Part shown: positions 54,601 to 63,172 of the stretch, piece by piece
Layout: each line of letters opens with the position of its first letter
Numbering within the stretch: the first letter of the stretch is position 1
NCBI GenBank assembly: GCA_944321635.1
Contig: CALULY010000004.1
Location: 62,001 to 126,000 of the forward strand
DNA length: 64,000 nucleotides
Direction of reading: 5' to 3'
Source: an uncultured Bacteroidaceae bacterium
Lineage (GTDB): Bacteria; Bacteroidota; Bacteroidia; Bacteroidales; Bacteroidaceae
Program-made: the position numbers and the translations under genes
The notes under the pieces: generated by a model
What the model saw: only the letters and a program-made list of their open reading frames with translations
Told to the model about the DNA's origin: nothing
The model's database searches: none

Positions 54601-55360
54601 CAACGGGTCATACATGGTCTACACCACATTCATGGTGACTGTCACCGATCCGGCAATGGCCAACCTCGTGTCTGGCAAGATGCCCGAGTTCACGGATGTC
54701 GAGTCTGTGTGGGGCGCGCCTGATGACCGTGGCGAATTGGCTAATGTGACCGACGGCGACTATGCGTCGTTCTTTGCTCCAAACTACGGTGATGGGACCA
54801 GTGCCGCACGTTTTGAGTATGACCTTGGCGGGCTCAAGGAACTCTCGACAGTAGTTCTCATGCTTGACTACGAAGAAGGCACTTCTGTCGACTACACTGT
54901 CCCCTTGGCAGTCAGTCTGGAGGTCTCGACCGATGGCACGTCATTCTCCAAGCTGACTGACATTGATCCCGACAAAGAGGTACGTCTCAACCTGGAGGAT
55001 GCTCCAAAGGCCGCAAAGATTGCGCTCTGTGTCACTCCGGGCTTCTTCACTTCTACCAAGGTGGTAGAGTTTGAGGTCTACGGCAAGGATGCCGAGGGCG
55101 ACGGCATAGCATCTGAAATCGTCGATGCCATTACCGTAGCTCCTACCGCTGTGGCAGCCGGCGAGAGCGTCATGGTCGCAGGGCAAGGCGCGGACGTGCA
55201 GAGCATCAAGGTCGTCTCGTTGCAAGGCGCAGTGCTCCGTGTCGTCAATGTCTCTGGCAGCATCACGGCTGTGCCGACAGATGGTCTGGCAGCAGGCACT
55301 TACCTCATGGTTGTCAGCGGCGAAGGCTACAACAAAGTTGTCAAGTTCATCGTGCGTTGA
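51662..55360 (+). CDS. GH85 endo-beta-N-acetylglucosaminidase with T9SS-like sorting domain
   Basis: A protein of 1232 residues with signal peptide MNSKKLFGALLCSMVAVGGFAQ. The GH85 TIM barrel (about 30-390) has the family motif GFDGWFLNEETG, in which Asn and Glu are the substrate-assisted catalytic pair, and WWGGSAGEGI. Then come a beta-sandwich region, an Fn3-like part, a PKD-like domain (about 668-745) and an F5/8 type C (discoidin) domain (about 760-900), probably for binding sugar. The end (IKVVSLQGAVLRVV...AGTYLMVVSG...KFIVR) resembles a type IX sorting domain, so the enzyme is expected on the cell surface. It cuts the chitobiose core of N-glycans. Downstream of SusC and SusD. Confidence 0.95.
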   Translation: MNSKKLFGALLCSMVAVGGFAQQPFGGCWHPEYVENWTPETDPDAKFNRSLVKLQPRIGDDGIKANEFQFPDGKVAACLTMNPMCSTTPSQGANNFIGYNPTYWQYMDLIVWWGGSAGEGIIVPPTAPVIDACHMNGVKVLGNVFFPPQYYSGDPEWVYQFLKEEGGVYPIAKKMYEIAKYYGFDGWFLNEETGASTKSQWEGWISYFYECAHADGNYDMELQWYDTSTSASGVMSLLNIDDNVSYMANYGSASSDGIESNWNTFQSAGKSKEDFFHQLYSGIEQAQGGLGGNASYFQSVFPKIGHASSLQIFNPEEHIWKQVVNDILDTENNCGREAYHAIEQVSANESRFWVNTQGDPSNTTSRDQGNSWPGLANAIQERSTIQTKPFVTSFSGGQGKYRFVEGEKQATQDWYHRGMQSILPTWRWWVETSSSDNLAFSLDWDDAYNVGTSVLVKGNMTAGADHLARLYKTRIAIESGDKFQLVYKTSAAGSIELQLGVAENGNAFTKFPLSETRNVNGWTVAEVDLSSLAGKTVSVIALNFKTSAAASNYEARLGQLGIIPSSYSKSLQVSNLTVENELGEEEADLRITWDAPSDYDNVDHFDVYVERNGVKTLVGQTRDEAFYVPKFVREDGENSIDVTVVTVTKDMKQGQEVSVTKSYPEMTAPEVSITASKTLVTPGTQVTFTAFANNKPKSYEWTAPEGATLVSQDGATAVIRFDAEGLYSITVKVSNEVGTTNKTEANLVEVSSDKQLENVAEGKTIHSVSGEISASGEVASNIIDGRYQGLSVHQKWCVGGAKEHWVIIDLEQPYQLYWFRIYDANTNEGGTDNLNNYRIELSNDLNSWTEVVDASDRGSEDIHEDWIKPTVARYVRFVPYDEDMPITIRIWEFQAYGAESPLTIETVQPQTLQTNSTLEVKGTFDFGETTPEDNFAITAVSDNPDIVTVSDVEYSEDGDYTLTLQSAGLANVANVTVTFVNGSYMVYTTFMVTVTDPAMANLVSGKMPEFTDVESVWGAPDDRGELANVTDGDYASFFAPNYGDGTSAARFEYDLGGLKELSTVVLMLDYEEGTSVDYTVPLAVSLEVSTDGTSFSKLTDIDPDKEVRLNLEDAPKAAKIALCVTPGFFTSTKVVEFEVYGKDAEGDGIASEIVDAITVAPTAVAAGESVMVAGQGADVQSIKVVSLQGAVLRVVNVSGSITAVPTDGLAAGTYLMVVSGEGYNKVVKFIVR

Positions 55361-55417
55361 CGCTGAAGGCATGAGCCGTGCGGGGTTTTGATGCCTCGTG
55401 GCAGGCTCTTAAGGCGG

Positions 55418-55461
55418 GCGGGCCGTCATCCTGCATCAGGATGGCGGCCCGCTTTGTTTTT
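55418..55461 (+). terminator. Terminator of the SusC-SusD-GH85 operon
   Basis: A 16-bp stem with one G-T pair (55418-55433 with 55437-55452), followed by TTTGTTTTT. Confidence 0.85.
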
Positions 55462-55529
55462 GCCCTGGCGAGCTGCGACGTGCATCCATTGGTGGTGGCA
55501 ATCAGTGGAAACCCGGCAGCCCGGCGCAT

Positions 55530-55625
55530 AAACTTTTTTTTAAGTTGAAAACATATAGTTTTAGGTTTAAAACATATAGATTTAAGCTGCAAACATATAT
55601 TTTTAGCTTAAAAACAGAGTTTTTG
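55530..55625. repeat. Intergenic array, family A (21-bp period)
   Basis: This lies in the 486-base gap between GH85 and the DUF6242-like gene. The GTT/GCT cores lie at 55544, 55565, 55586 and about 55606, 21 (last 20) bases apart. Units resemble TTTAGGTTTAAAACATATAGA without exact identity. The gap otherwise holds the terminator at 55418 and an AT-rich promoter-like stretch at 55810-55830. Confidence 0.75.
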
Positions 55626-55846
55626 TGCTGCCATGGCGGATTTTCCAGATGCGCTGGACGATTCTTCCGCATTTGCCCGCCAATTGAAGCGCGTGGATGG
55701 TTGAAAGAGGGCTAAGTGTTTCGTCTTCAAATGATTTGCCCCGACAATGCAAAAACTAAAATAACATAAAACTTGGCAGGTGGATGGACGTGAAAAGATA
55801 AATGTCTTATCTTCGCGACTTTGAACAACTATACCTTTTGGAACAG

Positions 55847-57280
55847 ATGAACATCGGCAAAGTGCTTTCATTGCTGTCGGTTGCTGCGGTGGTGATGCTT
55901 GCGTCCTCCTGCCTCGGCACAGAGGACATCGCGGAACCTTCGGAGTACAATCTGGTGAAGTCATGCGAATTTGGCGCGCCGGTGGTGGCCTACACCTCCG
56001 ACTTGGTGCGCAACGCCCAAGGCCAGATGGTCGAGGTGCGGGACACTGTGACGTATGCTGCGGAGAATTTCCAATTCACGATAGACCAGGTGTCGAGGTT
56101 GATATACCTGCGTGACTCTTTGCCCTTTGGCAGCCGCATCGACAAGATGCCCATCACGATAACATCGGCGGGGGCTTACGGCGTGTTGCTTGAGGATGAC
56201 GGCAACGGGGGTGAACGCGAGACTATATGGAGCTCGACGGATTCTCTGGATCTCACCGAGCCGGTCAGGATCAAGGTCTATGCCAGCGATGAGGTGTCGG
56301 CGCGTGTCTACACTATCAAGGTTGCAGTGCACCGTGTCGAACCCGACTCGCTCGTCTGGCACAAGGTGTCGGACTCGTTTTCGTCAGGTGCTGTGACTGG
56401 ATTGACAAGGACTGTGGTGCTGGGTGACGAGTTGGTGACGCTGGCCGAGACTGATGACGGGGTGGCTGTCTACAAGAACAATTGGCGCAATCCCTCTGCG
56501 CAGTGGAGCGAGACGCTCCTTGGCGCGGACATGGCCGGCGCTGTTGTCGGTTCTGCCCAGGTGTTTGGCGGCCAAATCCTCATGGTGGATGCGGCCGGCA
56601 AGGTCATGGCTTCGCTTGACGGCATCAGTTGGTCGGAGACGGCACTCGGCGGCTCTGTCACGGCTCTGGTCGGGGCTGTCACCGTGGGTGGCGTTGACAA
56701 TCTCGTGGCAATCGTCGATGACGGCGGCACGAGGCGGTTCAGGCTGACGCATGACGGCCAGTCGTGGGACGGTGATGCGGGCGAAGTGCCGGAGGCGTTC
56801 CCCGTTGGCAACTTCACGGGCTTTGAATTGCCGTTGGCCACCAACAGTTCGCAACACAGGTTGTGCGTGATGGGGACTGAGGACCCTGATGCGTCAATCA
56901 ACGACACTACGTCTTTTGCATGGTACACTCTTGACGGCCTGCGATGGACCGAGATGGAAGGGGCATCGACATTGAGGCTTCCCAAACTGACATTGCCGAC
57001 GCTTTTGCACTATGCAGGCGAGACGTTGGCTTTCGGTTCGGGCGACAGTGAGAAGCTCACGAGGCTTTTCACTTCCGAGGACTATGGTCTGGTGTGGAGG
57101 GAGAAGCTCCGCGACGCGCGTCTCGACTACTCGTTTGAGGGACGCACTGCCTATTCGGCAGCCGTGGACGGTGACGGATGGTTGTGGATGGTGTTCAGCA
57201 GCGAGGACGGTCGGAGTGATGAGGTGTGGCGCGGCAGGGTCAACAGGCTTGGCTTCGCCGATGCCGGCGCGGGGCTGTGA
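55847..57280 (+). CDS. Lipoprotein resembling DUF6242 proteins
   Basis: A protein of 477 residues. The start MNIGKVLSLLSVAAVVMLAS gives a lipobox ASSC near residue 22; the frame reaches 15 codons further upstream. An N-terminal region (VAYTSDLVRNAQGQMVEVRD and VSRLIYLRDSLPFGSRID) is followed by repeated strands with Trp-Ser-Glu pattern (SLDGISWSETALG, YTLDGLRWTEMEG, YGLVWREKL), typical of a beta-propeller. The resemblance to DUF6242 is from memory and moderate. It starts the run with the outer-membrane protein gene, uppS and bamA. Role unknown. Confidence 0.8.
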   Translation: MNIGKVLSLLSVAAVVMLASSCLGTEDIAEPSEYNLVKSCEFGAPVVAYTSDLVRNAQGQMVEVRDTVTYAAENFQFTIDQVSRLIYLRDSLPFGSRIDKMPITITSAGAYGVLLEDDGNGGERETIWSSTDSLDLTEPVRIKVYASDEVSARVYTIKVAVHRVEPDSLVWHKVSDSFSSGAVTGLTRTVVLGDELVTLAETDDGVAVYKNNWRNPSAQWSETLLGADMAGAVVGSAQVFGGQILMVDAAGKVMASLDGISWSETALGGSVTALVGAVTVGGVDNLVAIVDDGGTRRFRLTHDGQSWDGDAGEVPEAFPVGNFTGFELPLATNSSQHRLCVMGTEDPDASINDTTSFAWYTLDGLRWTEMEGASTLRLPKLTLPTLLHYAGETLAFGSGDSEKLTRLFTSEDYGLVWREKLRDARLDYSFEGRTAYSAAVDGDGWLWMVFSSEDGRSDEVWRGRVNRLGFADAGAGL

Positions 57281-57344
57281 TTTTGTGTCGCGAGGTGGCA
57301 ATTTATTGAGTGAAAGAGCGTTTTTATTTTATGACTACCTATGG

Positions 57345-58067
57345 ATGCAAATGACGGAAGGATTGAAGCACAAGGCTCTTGGAACGCTCGTTTTGACAAT
57401 CATGCTTGCACTCTGCTCGCTGTCCGTCAAAGGGCAGGAGGAAGAGTACAAGATGGAGATAGGAGGGATGCTCGGTGGCAGCTTCTACATGGGTGATGCC
57501 AACTGGTCGCGTCCTTTCAAAGACATGAGGCTTGCGGGCGGTGTCGTTGCCCGGCAGATACTCAATCCGCACATGGCGGTCAAGTATGATTTCGCCGTTG
57601 CGGGCATTGCCGGCGACACGAGGGACTTTGCAGGCAAGTACCCGGGGGGGGGGCAGGTCTCGTTCAAGCGGACATTGTTTGACCTGGGTGCGCAGTTTGA
57701 GTACAATTTCCTTGCCTATGGCATGGGGAATGCTCACCGTGGGACCAAGCGTGTCACCCCCTACATCCTCGGAGGACTGGGGTTGACGTTTGCGCCCGCG
57801 CCGGCCGACTTCACAGGCGCGCTCAATTTCCCGCTGGGGATAGGTGTCAAGTGGAAGGCGGCACGGAGGTTGAACGTCGGGCTGGAATTCACGATGAGGT
57901 TCAGCATGACCGACAAGCTGGATGTGACAAACCGGGACGGGTTGAGGTTGAATGACCCGTACAACATAAAGTCGAGAGGAATAAAAAACAAGGATACGTA
58001 CGCGTTCATGACATTGTTCATAACCTACGACGTGTTCCCGAGATGCAAGAATTGCAACAGACTGTGA
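57345..58067 (+). CDS. Outer-membrane protein (DUF6089-like)
   Basis: A protein of 240 residues. The start could be 57345 or 57351 ([20 protein letters not shown]), both before the same signal peptide, cleaved after VKGQ. The mature barrel starts [21 protein letters not shown], a common opening of this family, and has [16 protein letters not shown] near the middle. The C-terminus [10 protein letters not shown] has two Cys after the last strand, which is characteristic of DUF6089-type proteins. It lies directly before uppS and bamA, a common grouping, and may take part in envelope assembly. Confidence 0.8.
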   Translation: MQMTEGLKHKALGTLVLTIMLALCSLSVKGQEEEYKMEIGGMLGGSFYMGDANWSRPFKDMRLAGGVVARQILNPHMAVKYDFAVAGIAGDTRDFAGKYPGGGQVSFKRTLFDLGAQFEYNFLAYGMGNAHRGTKRVTPYILGGLGLTFAPAPADFTGALNFPLGIGVKWKAARRLNVGLEFTMRFSMTDKLDVTNRDGLRLNDPYNIKSRGIKNKDTYAFMTLFITYDVFPRCKNCNRL

Positions 58068-58086
58068 CGAAAACAAGGCAGCAGAC

Positions 58087-58818
58087 ATGGCCTACAAGGA
58101 TAAAATAGATTTCTCGCGCATTCCCGCGCACGTGGCTATCATCATGGATGGCAACGGGCGTTGGGCCAAGCAACGCGGCTATTCGCGCAGCTTCGGTCAC
58201 AACGCAGGGGCGGAGACGGTGCACCTGGTGGCGGAAGAAGCGGCTCGCGCAGGGGTGAGATGGCTGACCTTGTACACCTTCTCGACAGAGAATTGGAGCA
58301 GGCCCAGCGACGAAGTGGCCTCGCTCATGCAACTCCTCATAGACCAAATCGAGGAGGAGACTTTCATGAAGAACAACATCAGTTTCCGTGTCATAGGCGA
58401 GATAGACCGTCTCCCGTCCAACGTCCGCGCACGGCTCGCCCAGTGCATTGAGCGCACCGCCGCCAACGACAGGATGTGCATGACGCTGGCAATCAGCTAT
58501 TCGTCACGTTGGGAACTGACCAATGCCGCCAGGCAGATAGCCTCCGAGGTCGAGCAAGGCTTGCTCACGCCCGCAGATGTCGATGAAGAGTGCGTCACGA
58601 GGCATCTGGCGACCAACTATATGCCTGACCCCGACCTGCTCATACGCACGGGAGGCGAGGTGAGACTGAGCAATTACCTGCTGTGGCAGTGTGCTTATTC
58701 CGAATTGTACTTTTGCGACACCTATTGGCCCGACTTCAAGGAGGAGGATTTCTACAAGGCCATCTACGATTACCAGCAGCGCGAGAGGCGGTTTGGCAAG
58801 ACAAGTGAACAATTGTGA
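58087..58818 (+). CDS. uppS: Isoprenyl transferase (undecaprenyl diphosphate synthase)
   Basis: A protein of 243 residues. [17 protein letters not shown] contains the catalytic Asp and the phosphate-binding residues. [14 protein letters not shown]-type (here [12 protein letters not shown]) and the terminal [20 protein letters not shown] and ELYF motifs are present. It extends farnesyl diphosphate by cis-addition to the C55 lipid carrier for peptidoglycan, O-antigen and other surface glycans. It lies 19 bases after the outer-membrane protein gene and 26 before bamA. Confidence 0.96.
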   Translation: MAYKDKIDFSRIPAHVAIIMDGNGRWAKQRGYSRSFGHNAGAETVHLVAEEAARAGVRWLTLYTFSTENWSRPSDEVASLMQLLIDQIEEETFMKNNISFRVIGEIDRLPSNVRARLAQCIERTAANDRMCMTLAISYSSRWELTNAARQIASEVEQGLLTPADVDEECVTRHLATNYMPDPDLLIRTGGEVRLSNYLLWQCAYSELYFCDTYWPDFKEEDFYKAIYDYQQRERRFGKTSEQL

Positions 58819-58844
58819 AACGTATGACAGACACCCAGATATAG

Positions 58845-61547
58845 ATGTACAAGAAGTTATTGACGATAATATCCATCATAGCCCTCACCGCCGTGGCGGC
58901 GAAGGCACAAATCCAATCACAACAAGACCGCACCACCACGCCGCCTGTGCAGCAGGACGACGATGCACCATTGATATACAGGCCATCTGACGATGCACCG
59001 GACGATCTGCCGGTCATCATCTATTCGACCAATCCAAAGAAATATGAAATAGCGGGCATAGAATTTGAAGGCATAAAGAATACCGAGGACTACCTGCTGC
59101 TCGGCATCTCAGGCCTTGCCGTGGGGCAAGTGATCTCGGTGCCTGGCGAAGAAATCACCGAAGCCACAAAACGCTACTGGCGGCACGGTCTCTTCTCGGA
59201 CGTGAAAATCGAGGCGACTAAAATCGAGGGTGGAAAGATTTGGCTCAAGATAACCCTTGCACCACGCCCCCGCATCTCGGATGTCCGATACCATGGCCTG
59301 AAGAAAGGCGAAAAAGAGGATGTGCAGGACATCGCCAAGTTTGCCAAAGGCAATCAGATCACACCGAACTACATCGACAGGGCAGAGAAATTGATCAAAC
59401 GCCACTTTGACGACAAAGGCTTCAAGAACGCTGAAGTCCACATCACCCAGCGCGATGATGTGTCGGCGGAGGGCGAGGTGATAATCGATGTGTACGTTGA
59501 CAAAAAGGAAAAGGTCAAGGTCAACAGCATCACATTCGAGGGCAACAGCGTGCTCAGCAGCAAGAAACTGCGCCGCACGATGAAGAAAACGAGCCAGAAG
59601 GGCTATCTCCTCACGCTTTTCAAACCCAAAAAGTTCATCGAGGAAAAGTACAAGGAGGACAAACAGCTCATCATCGACAAGTACAACGAACTGGGCTACC
59701 GCGACGCGCGCATAGTGTGGGACAGCGTTACACCGCACAACAGCAAGACGGTGGACGTTAAAATGAAAATCGAGGAGGGACAAAAGTACTACCTGCGCAA
59801 CGTGACATGGGTGGGCAACACCCTCTACTCGACCGACTGGTTGAACTACATCCTCGACATGAAGAAAGGGGATGTCTACAACCAAAAGAAGCTCGACGAG
59901 CGTCTCAACACCGACGAGGATGCTGTGGGCAACCTTTACTACAACAACGGTTATCTGTTCTACTCGCTCGACCCTGTGGAGGTGAACATCGAGGGCGACT
60001 CCATCGACCTTGAGATGCGTATCTACGAGGGACAGCAAGCGACGATCAACAAGGTGATAATCAATGGCAACGACCGCCTCTATGATTATGTCGTCCGCCG
60101 TGAGCTGAGGACAAAGCCGGGAGCATTGTTCAGCAAGGAGGACATGGAGCGTTCCTACCGTGAAATCGCCCAGATGGGACACTTCAACCCGGAGACCATC
60201 GACATCGTTCCCGAGCCGCATCCCGAGGAAGGGACGGTTGACATGATCTACAACCTCGAGTCAAAGGCCAACGACCAGATAGAGTTTTCGGCCGGATGGG
60301 GGCAGACAGGCATCGTGGGCAAGCTGAGCCTTAAGTTCACCAACTTCTCCGCCCGCAACCTTTTCCGCCGGTCGGACAACTACAAGGGCATCCTGCCGCA
60401 AGGTGACGGGCAGACGTTGACCATCAGCGGACAGACCAACGCCCAATACTACCAGTCTTACAGCATCTCGTTCTTCGACCCTTGGTTTGGTGGCAAGAGA
60501 CCTAATTCGTTCTCGTTCTCACTCTACTACTCCAAGCAGACGGATGTCAGCGATTTGTATTACAACTCTGCCTACTTGAACAACTATTACAGTATGCTCG
60601 GGGGCTACAATTATGGCAGCTACTATAACAACTACAACAGCTATGAGTCCTACTATGATCCCGATCAGTCGGTGCAAATCTGGGGCGCGTCGCTTTCTTT
60701 CGGCAAGAGGTTGAAGTGGCCTGACGACTACTTCACTATCTCGGCCGAGGTTGCCTACCAACGTTACAAGCTCAAGGATTGGCGTTACTTTGCCGTCACC
60801 AATGGCGAGTGCAACGACCTCAGCTTGAACATCACGTGGGCTCGCAACTCGGTGGACAACCCAATCTATCCCCGTCGTGGTTCGGAGTTCATGGTGTCGG
60901 CGCAGTTGACCCCTCCCTATTCGCTCATCACGGGCAAGGACTATTCGCATTATGCCCAATCGCCAAGTGATCCCAACTGGCAGGATGATCAGAACAGTAT
61001 GCACAAGTGGGTGGAGTACCACAAATGGAAGTTCCGTCTGAAGACCTACACGGCACTCTCGTCCAAATCCAAATGTCCGGTGCTCATGACACGCTTTGAG
61101 TTCGGCATACTCGGGCACTACAACAAATACAAGAAGTCGCCATTCGGCACATTCGACGTGGGAGGTGACGGGATGTCTGGCTATTCGAGCGGCTATGCGA
61201 CGGAGACCATCGCATTGCGCGGATATGAGAGCAACAGTCTCACGCCAAACCTTTACACCACGGGCTACGCTTATACGAGGCTTACGCTCGAATTGAGGCA
61301 GGCCATCGTGCTTGAGACATCGACGCAGGTCTATGCACTCGCTTTCCTTGAGGCCGGAAATGCGTGGCATGATGTCAAAAACTTCAATCCATTCGACCTC
61401 AAACGCTCGGCGGGAATCGGTGTGAGGATATTCCTCCCGATGATCGGGTTGATGGGTGTCGATTGGGCCTACGGTTTCGACCCTGTGTTTGGCAGCAAAC
61501 AGTACAGCGGCAGCCAATTCCATTTCATACTCGGACAGGAATTCTAA
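58845..61547 (+). CDS. bamA: Outer-membrane protein assembly factor BamA
   Basis: A protein of 900 residues. A signal peptide (LLTIISIIALTAVAAKAQ) is followed by a Pro/Asp-rich linker and several POTRA domains (about 60-460; YEIAGIEFEGIKNTEDYLL, VKVNSITFEGNSVLSSKKL, YYLRNVTWVGNTLYSTDWL). The barrel ends FHFILGQEF. It inserts beta-barrel proteins into the outer membrane. Unusual: a Tyr/Asn-rich loop at about 565-610 (YYNSAYLNNYYSMLGG, then NNYNSYESYYDPD). Downstream are two Skp-like chaperones, its usual partners. Confidence 0.96.
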   Translation: MYKKLLTIISIIALTAVAAKAQIQSQQDRTTTPPVQQDDDAPLIYRPSDDAPDDLPVIIYSTNPKKYEIAGIEFEGIKNTEDYLLLGISGLAVGQVISVPGEEITEATKRYWRHGLFSDVKIEATKIEGGKIWLKITLAPRPRISDVRYHGLKKGEKEDVQDIAKFAKGNQITPNYIDRAEKLIKRHFDDKGFKNAEVHITQRDDVSAEGEVIIDVYVDKKEKVKVNSITFEGNSVLSSKKLRRTMKKTSQKGYLLTLFKPKKFIEEKYKEDKQLIIDKYNELGYRDARIVWDSVTPHNSKTVDVKMKIEEGQKYYLRNVTWVGNTLYSTDWLNYILDMKKGDVYNQKKLDERLNTDEDAVGNLYYNNGYLFYSLDPVEVNIEGDSIDLEMRIYEGQQATINKVIINGNDRLYDYVVRRELRTKPGALFSKEDMERSYREIAQMGHFNPETIDIVPEPHPEEGTVDMIYNLESKANDQIEFSAGWGQTGIVGKLSLKFTNFSARNLFRRSDNYKGILPQGDGQTLTISGQTNAQYYQSYSISFFDPWFGGKRPNSFSFSLYYSKQTDVSDLYYNSAYLNNYYSMLGGYNYGSYYNNYNSYESYYDPDQSVQIWGASLSFGKRLKWPDDYFTISAEVAYQRYKLKDWRYFAVTNGECNDLSLNITWARNSVDNPIYPRRGSEFMVSAQLTPPYSLITGKDYSHYAQSPSDPNWQDDQNSMHKWVEYHKWKFRLKTYTALSSKSKCPVLMTRFEFGILGHYNKYKKSPFGTFDVGGDGMSGYSSGYATETIALRGYESNSLTPNLYTTGYAYTRLTLELRQAIVLETSTQVYALAFLEAGNAWHDVKNFNPFDLKRSAGIGVRIFLPMIGLMGVDWAYGFDPVFGSKQYSGSQFHFILGQEF

Positions 61548-61576
61548 ATGTGAAACAACAACCAACCGATACAGTT

Positions 61577-62092
61577 ATGAAGAAACTCATTCTGACAATG
61601 GCGTTGGCCGTCGTCGCGGTGGTGGCGGCAAACGCGCAAAAGTTCGCATTGATCGACACGGAGTATATCTTGAAGAACGTGCCAGCCTACGAGCGTGCAA
61701 GCGAGCAGTTGAACCAAATATCCCGCAAATGGCAGAGCGAGGTAGAGGCAATCTCCAAGGAAGCCGAGACTTTGGCCAAGAACTATGCATCCGAGGCCGT
61801 TTACCTCTCAAAGGAGCAACAGGAGGAGAAGATGCAAGAGGTGTTTGACAAAGAGAAAGAGGCGGCGGAACTCAAGCGCCAGTACTTCGGTCCCGAGGGA
61901 GAACTTTTCAAGAAACGCGAAAGTCTTATAAAACCCATACAGGACGAGCTCTACAATGCCGTCAAAGAGATAGCTGAATCCAAGGGCTATGCCATGGTCA
62001 TCGACCGCGCGACGGCGGTGGACATCATCTTTGCATCGCCCAAAGCCGACATCAGCAATGAGGTGCTCGACAAGATGGGCTATGGCCAGTGA
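61577..62092 (+). CDS. OmpH/Skp-family periplasmic chaperone, first copy
   Basis: A protein of 171 residues. Signal peptide MKKLILTMALAVVAVVAANA is followed by QKFALIDTEYILKNVPAY, the standard OmpH opening. Residues about 40-130 form a long charged coiled coil (ISKEAETLAKNYASE, QEVFDKEKEAAELKR), and the end is VIDRATAVDIIFASPKADIS. It binds unfolded outer-membrane proteins for BamA, 29 bases downstream of bamA. Confidence 0.93.
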   Translation: MKKLILTMALAVVAVVAANAQKFALIDTEYILKNVPAYERASEQLNQISRKWQSEVEAISKEAETLAKNYASEAVYLSKEQQEEKMQEVFDKEKEAAELKRQYFGPEGELFKKRESLIKPIQDELYNAVKEIAESKGYAMVIDRATAVDIIFASPKADISNEVLDKMGYGQ

Positions 62093-62136
62093 GCATTCTT
62101 TGCCGACACGATGCGAGAATGTTTGATTATAATACA

Positions 62137-62144
62137 TATATTTG
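62137..62144 (+). promoter_or_regulatory. -7 box of the second ompH gene
   Basis: TATATTTG fits TAnnTTTG, 29 bases before the start at 62174; a TTTG lies 11 bases upstream (62122-62125), closer than usual. It suggests the second ompH has its own promoter. Confidence 0.45.
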
Positions 62145-62173
62145 CCTCATAACAACAAAAAGATAACAAAACA

Positions 62174-62683
62174 ATGATGAAAAAGATTCTTATCATGCTC
62201 ATGCTCGCCCTCCCTCTCGGGGTAATGGCACAAGACTTCAAGTTTGGTCACGTCTATATGTCCGAAATCATAGTTTTGATGCCAGAGTACAACACTGCGA
62301 AGACTGAGATGGAAACGCTGCAAAAACAATACGTCGACGAGATACAAAAAGCCGACCAGGAAATGCAGAAAAAGTACACCGAATACATTGCTCAGCGCGA
62401 CTCCTTGCCACAGAGCATCCGCGAGCGTCGTGAGAAGGAGATCCAAGACCTTGCGCAGCGCGGCGAAGAGTTCAAGGCAGAAGTCGAGCAAATCCTTGGC
62501 CAGAAACAGCAGGAACTGACCGAGCCCATCATCCGCAAGGCCAACGAGGCACTCAAGGCGGTAGGTACTGAAAAAGGCTTCACCTACATCTTCGACCTCA
62601 GCCAGACTCCCATCCCGTTTGTCAACGAGCAACAGAGCGTGGATGTCACTGCTGATGTAAAGACCAAGCTGGGCATCCAGTAA
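62174..62683 (+). CDS. OmpH/Skp-family periplasmic chaperone, second copy
   Basis: A protein of 169 residues. Signal peptide MMKKILIMLMLALPLGVMAQ is followed by DFKFGHVYMSEIIVLMPEY. The coiled coil (about 40-120; QKADQEMQKKYTEYIAQRD, REKEIQDLAQRGEEF) and FTYIFDLSQTPIPFVNE follow. It resembles copy 1 in layout but is clearly diverged. Two adjacent ompH genes after bamA are normal in Bacteroidota. It has its own -7 box and a terminator at 62709. Confidence 0.93.
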   Translation: MMKKILIMLMLALPLGVMAQDFKFGHVYMSEIIVLMPEYNTAKTEMETLQKQYVDEIQKADQEMQKKYTEYIAQRDSLPQSIRERREKEIQDLAQRGEEFKAEVEQILGQKQQELTEPIIRKANEALKAVGTEKGFTYIFDLSQTPIPFVNEQQSVDVTADVKTKLGIQ

Positions 62684-62708
62684 GGCACACAAGCAATCAA
62701 TGCACAGG

Positions 62709-62745
62709 CACGGGCGGCGCGGACAGCACCGCCCGTGTTTTTTCT
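62709..62745 (+). terminator. Rho-independent terminator after the ompH genes
   Basis: A 9-bp perfect stem (CACGGGCGG at 62709-62717 with 62729-62737) followed by six T. Confidence 0.85.
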
Positions 62746-62902
62746 ACTTGCTCCCGATGAACCGGAAAAGATGTCACGCACGATTGGTGTTTGCCGTGTC
62801 ACCTGTCCGCACGTACTCTTGATGGCGTGGCACGAGCGTCTGGCACTGCCGCAAGACTGTCCTTGTGGCAGTGCGGGAAACACACGGTAATCTGGCCGGG
62901 AA

Positions 62903-62999
62903 CATTCAATGTTTCCCGAAAAAACATACGACCTTTTTGGCCAAAACATACGATGATTTCGTCCAAAACATCGTATGTTTTCCACGTGGCCATCGGGAC
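62903..62999. repeat. Intergenic array, family B (22-bp period), five units
   Basis: In the 489-base gap between the second ompH gene and the last gene. Cores start at 62903, 62925, 62947, 62969 and (degraded) 62991, each exactly 22 bases apart. Linkers such as TTTTTGGCCAAAA and ATTTCGTCCAAAA are near palindromes. The remaining sequence of the gap carries no recognised element other than the terminator. Confidence 0.85.
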
Positions 63000-63172
63000 T
63001 ACCTTGCATCGCCGCATGGCACTGTCCGCACGTCAGCAGGACGGGACCCGGCTTGCACCCCTGCTGCCTCGCCGTGTCGTCGAATGGTGAAATAAACACA
63101 AAGTTTCAAACACATCGCGGCACTGTTTGTGCGAGAATACATATATTTACATCGCAAACAACAACACTCACC

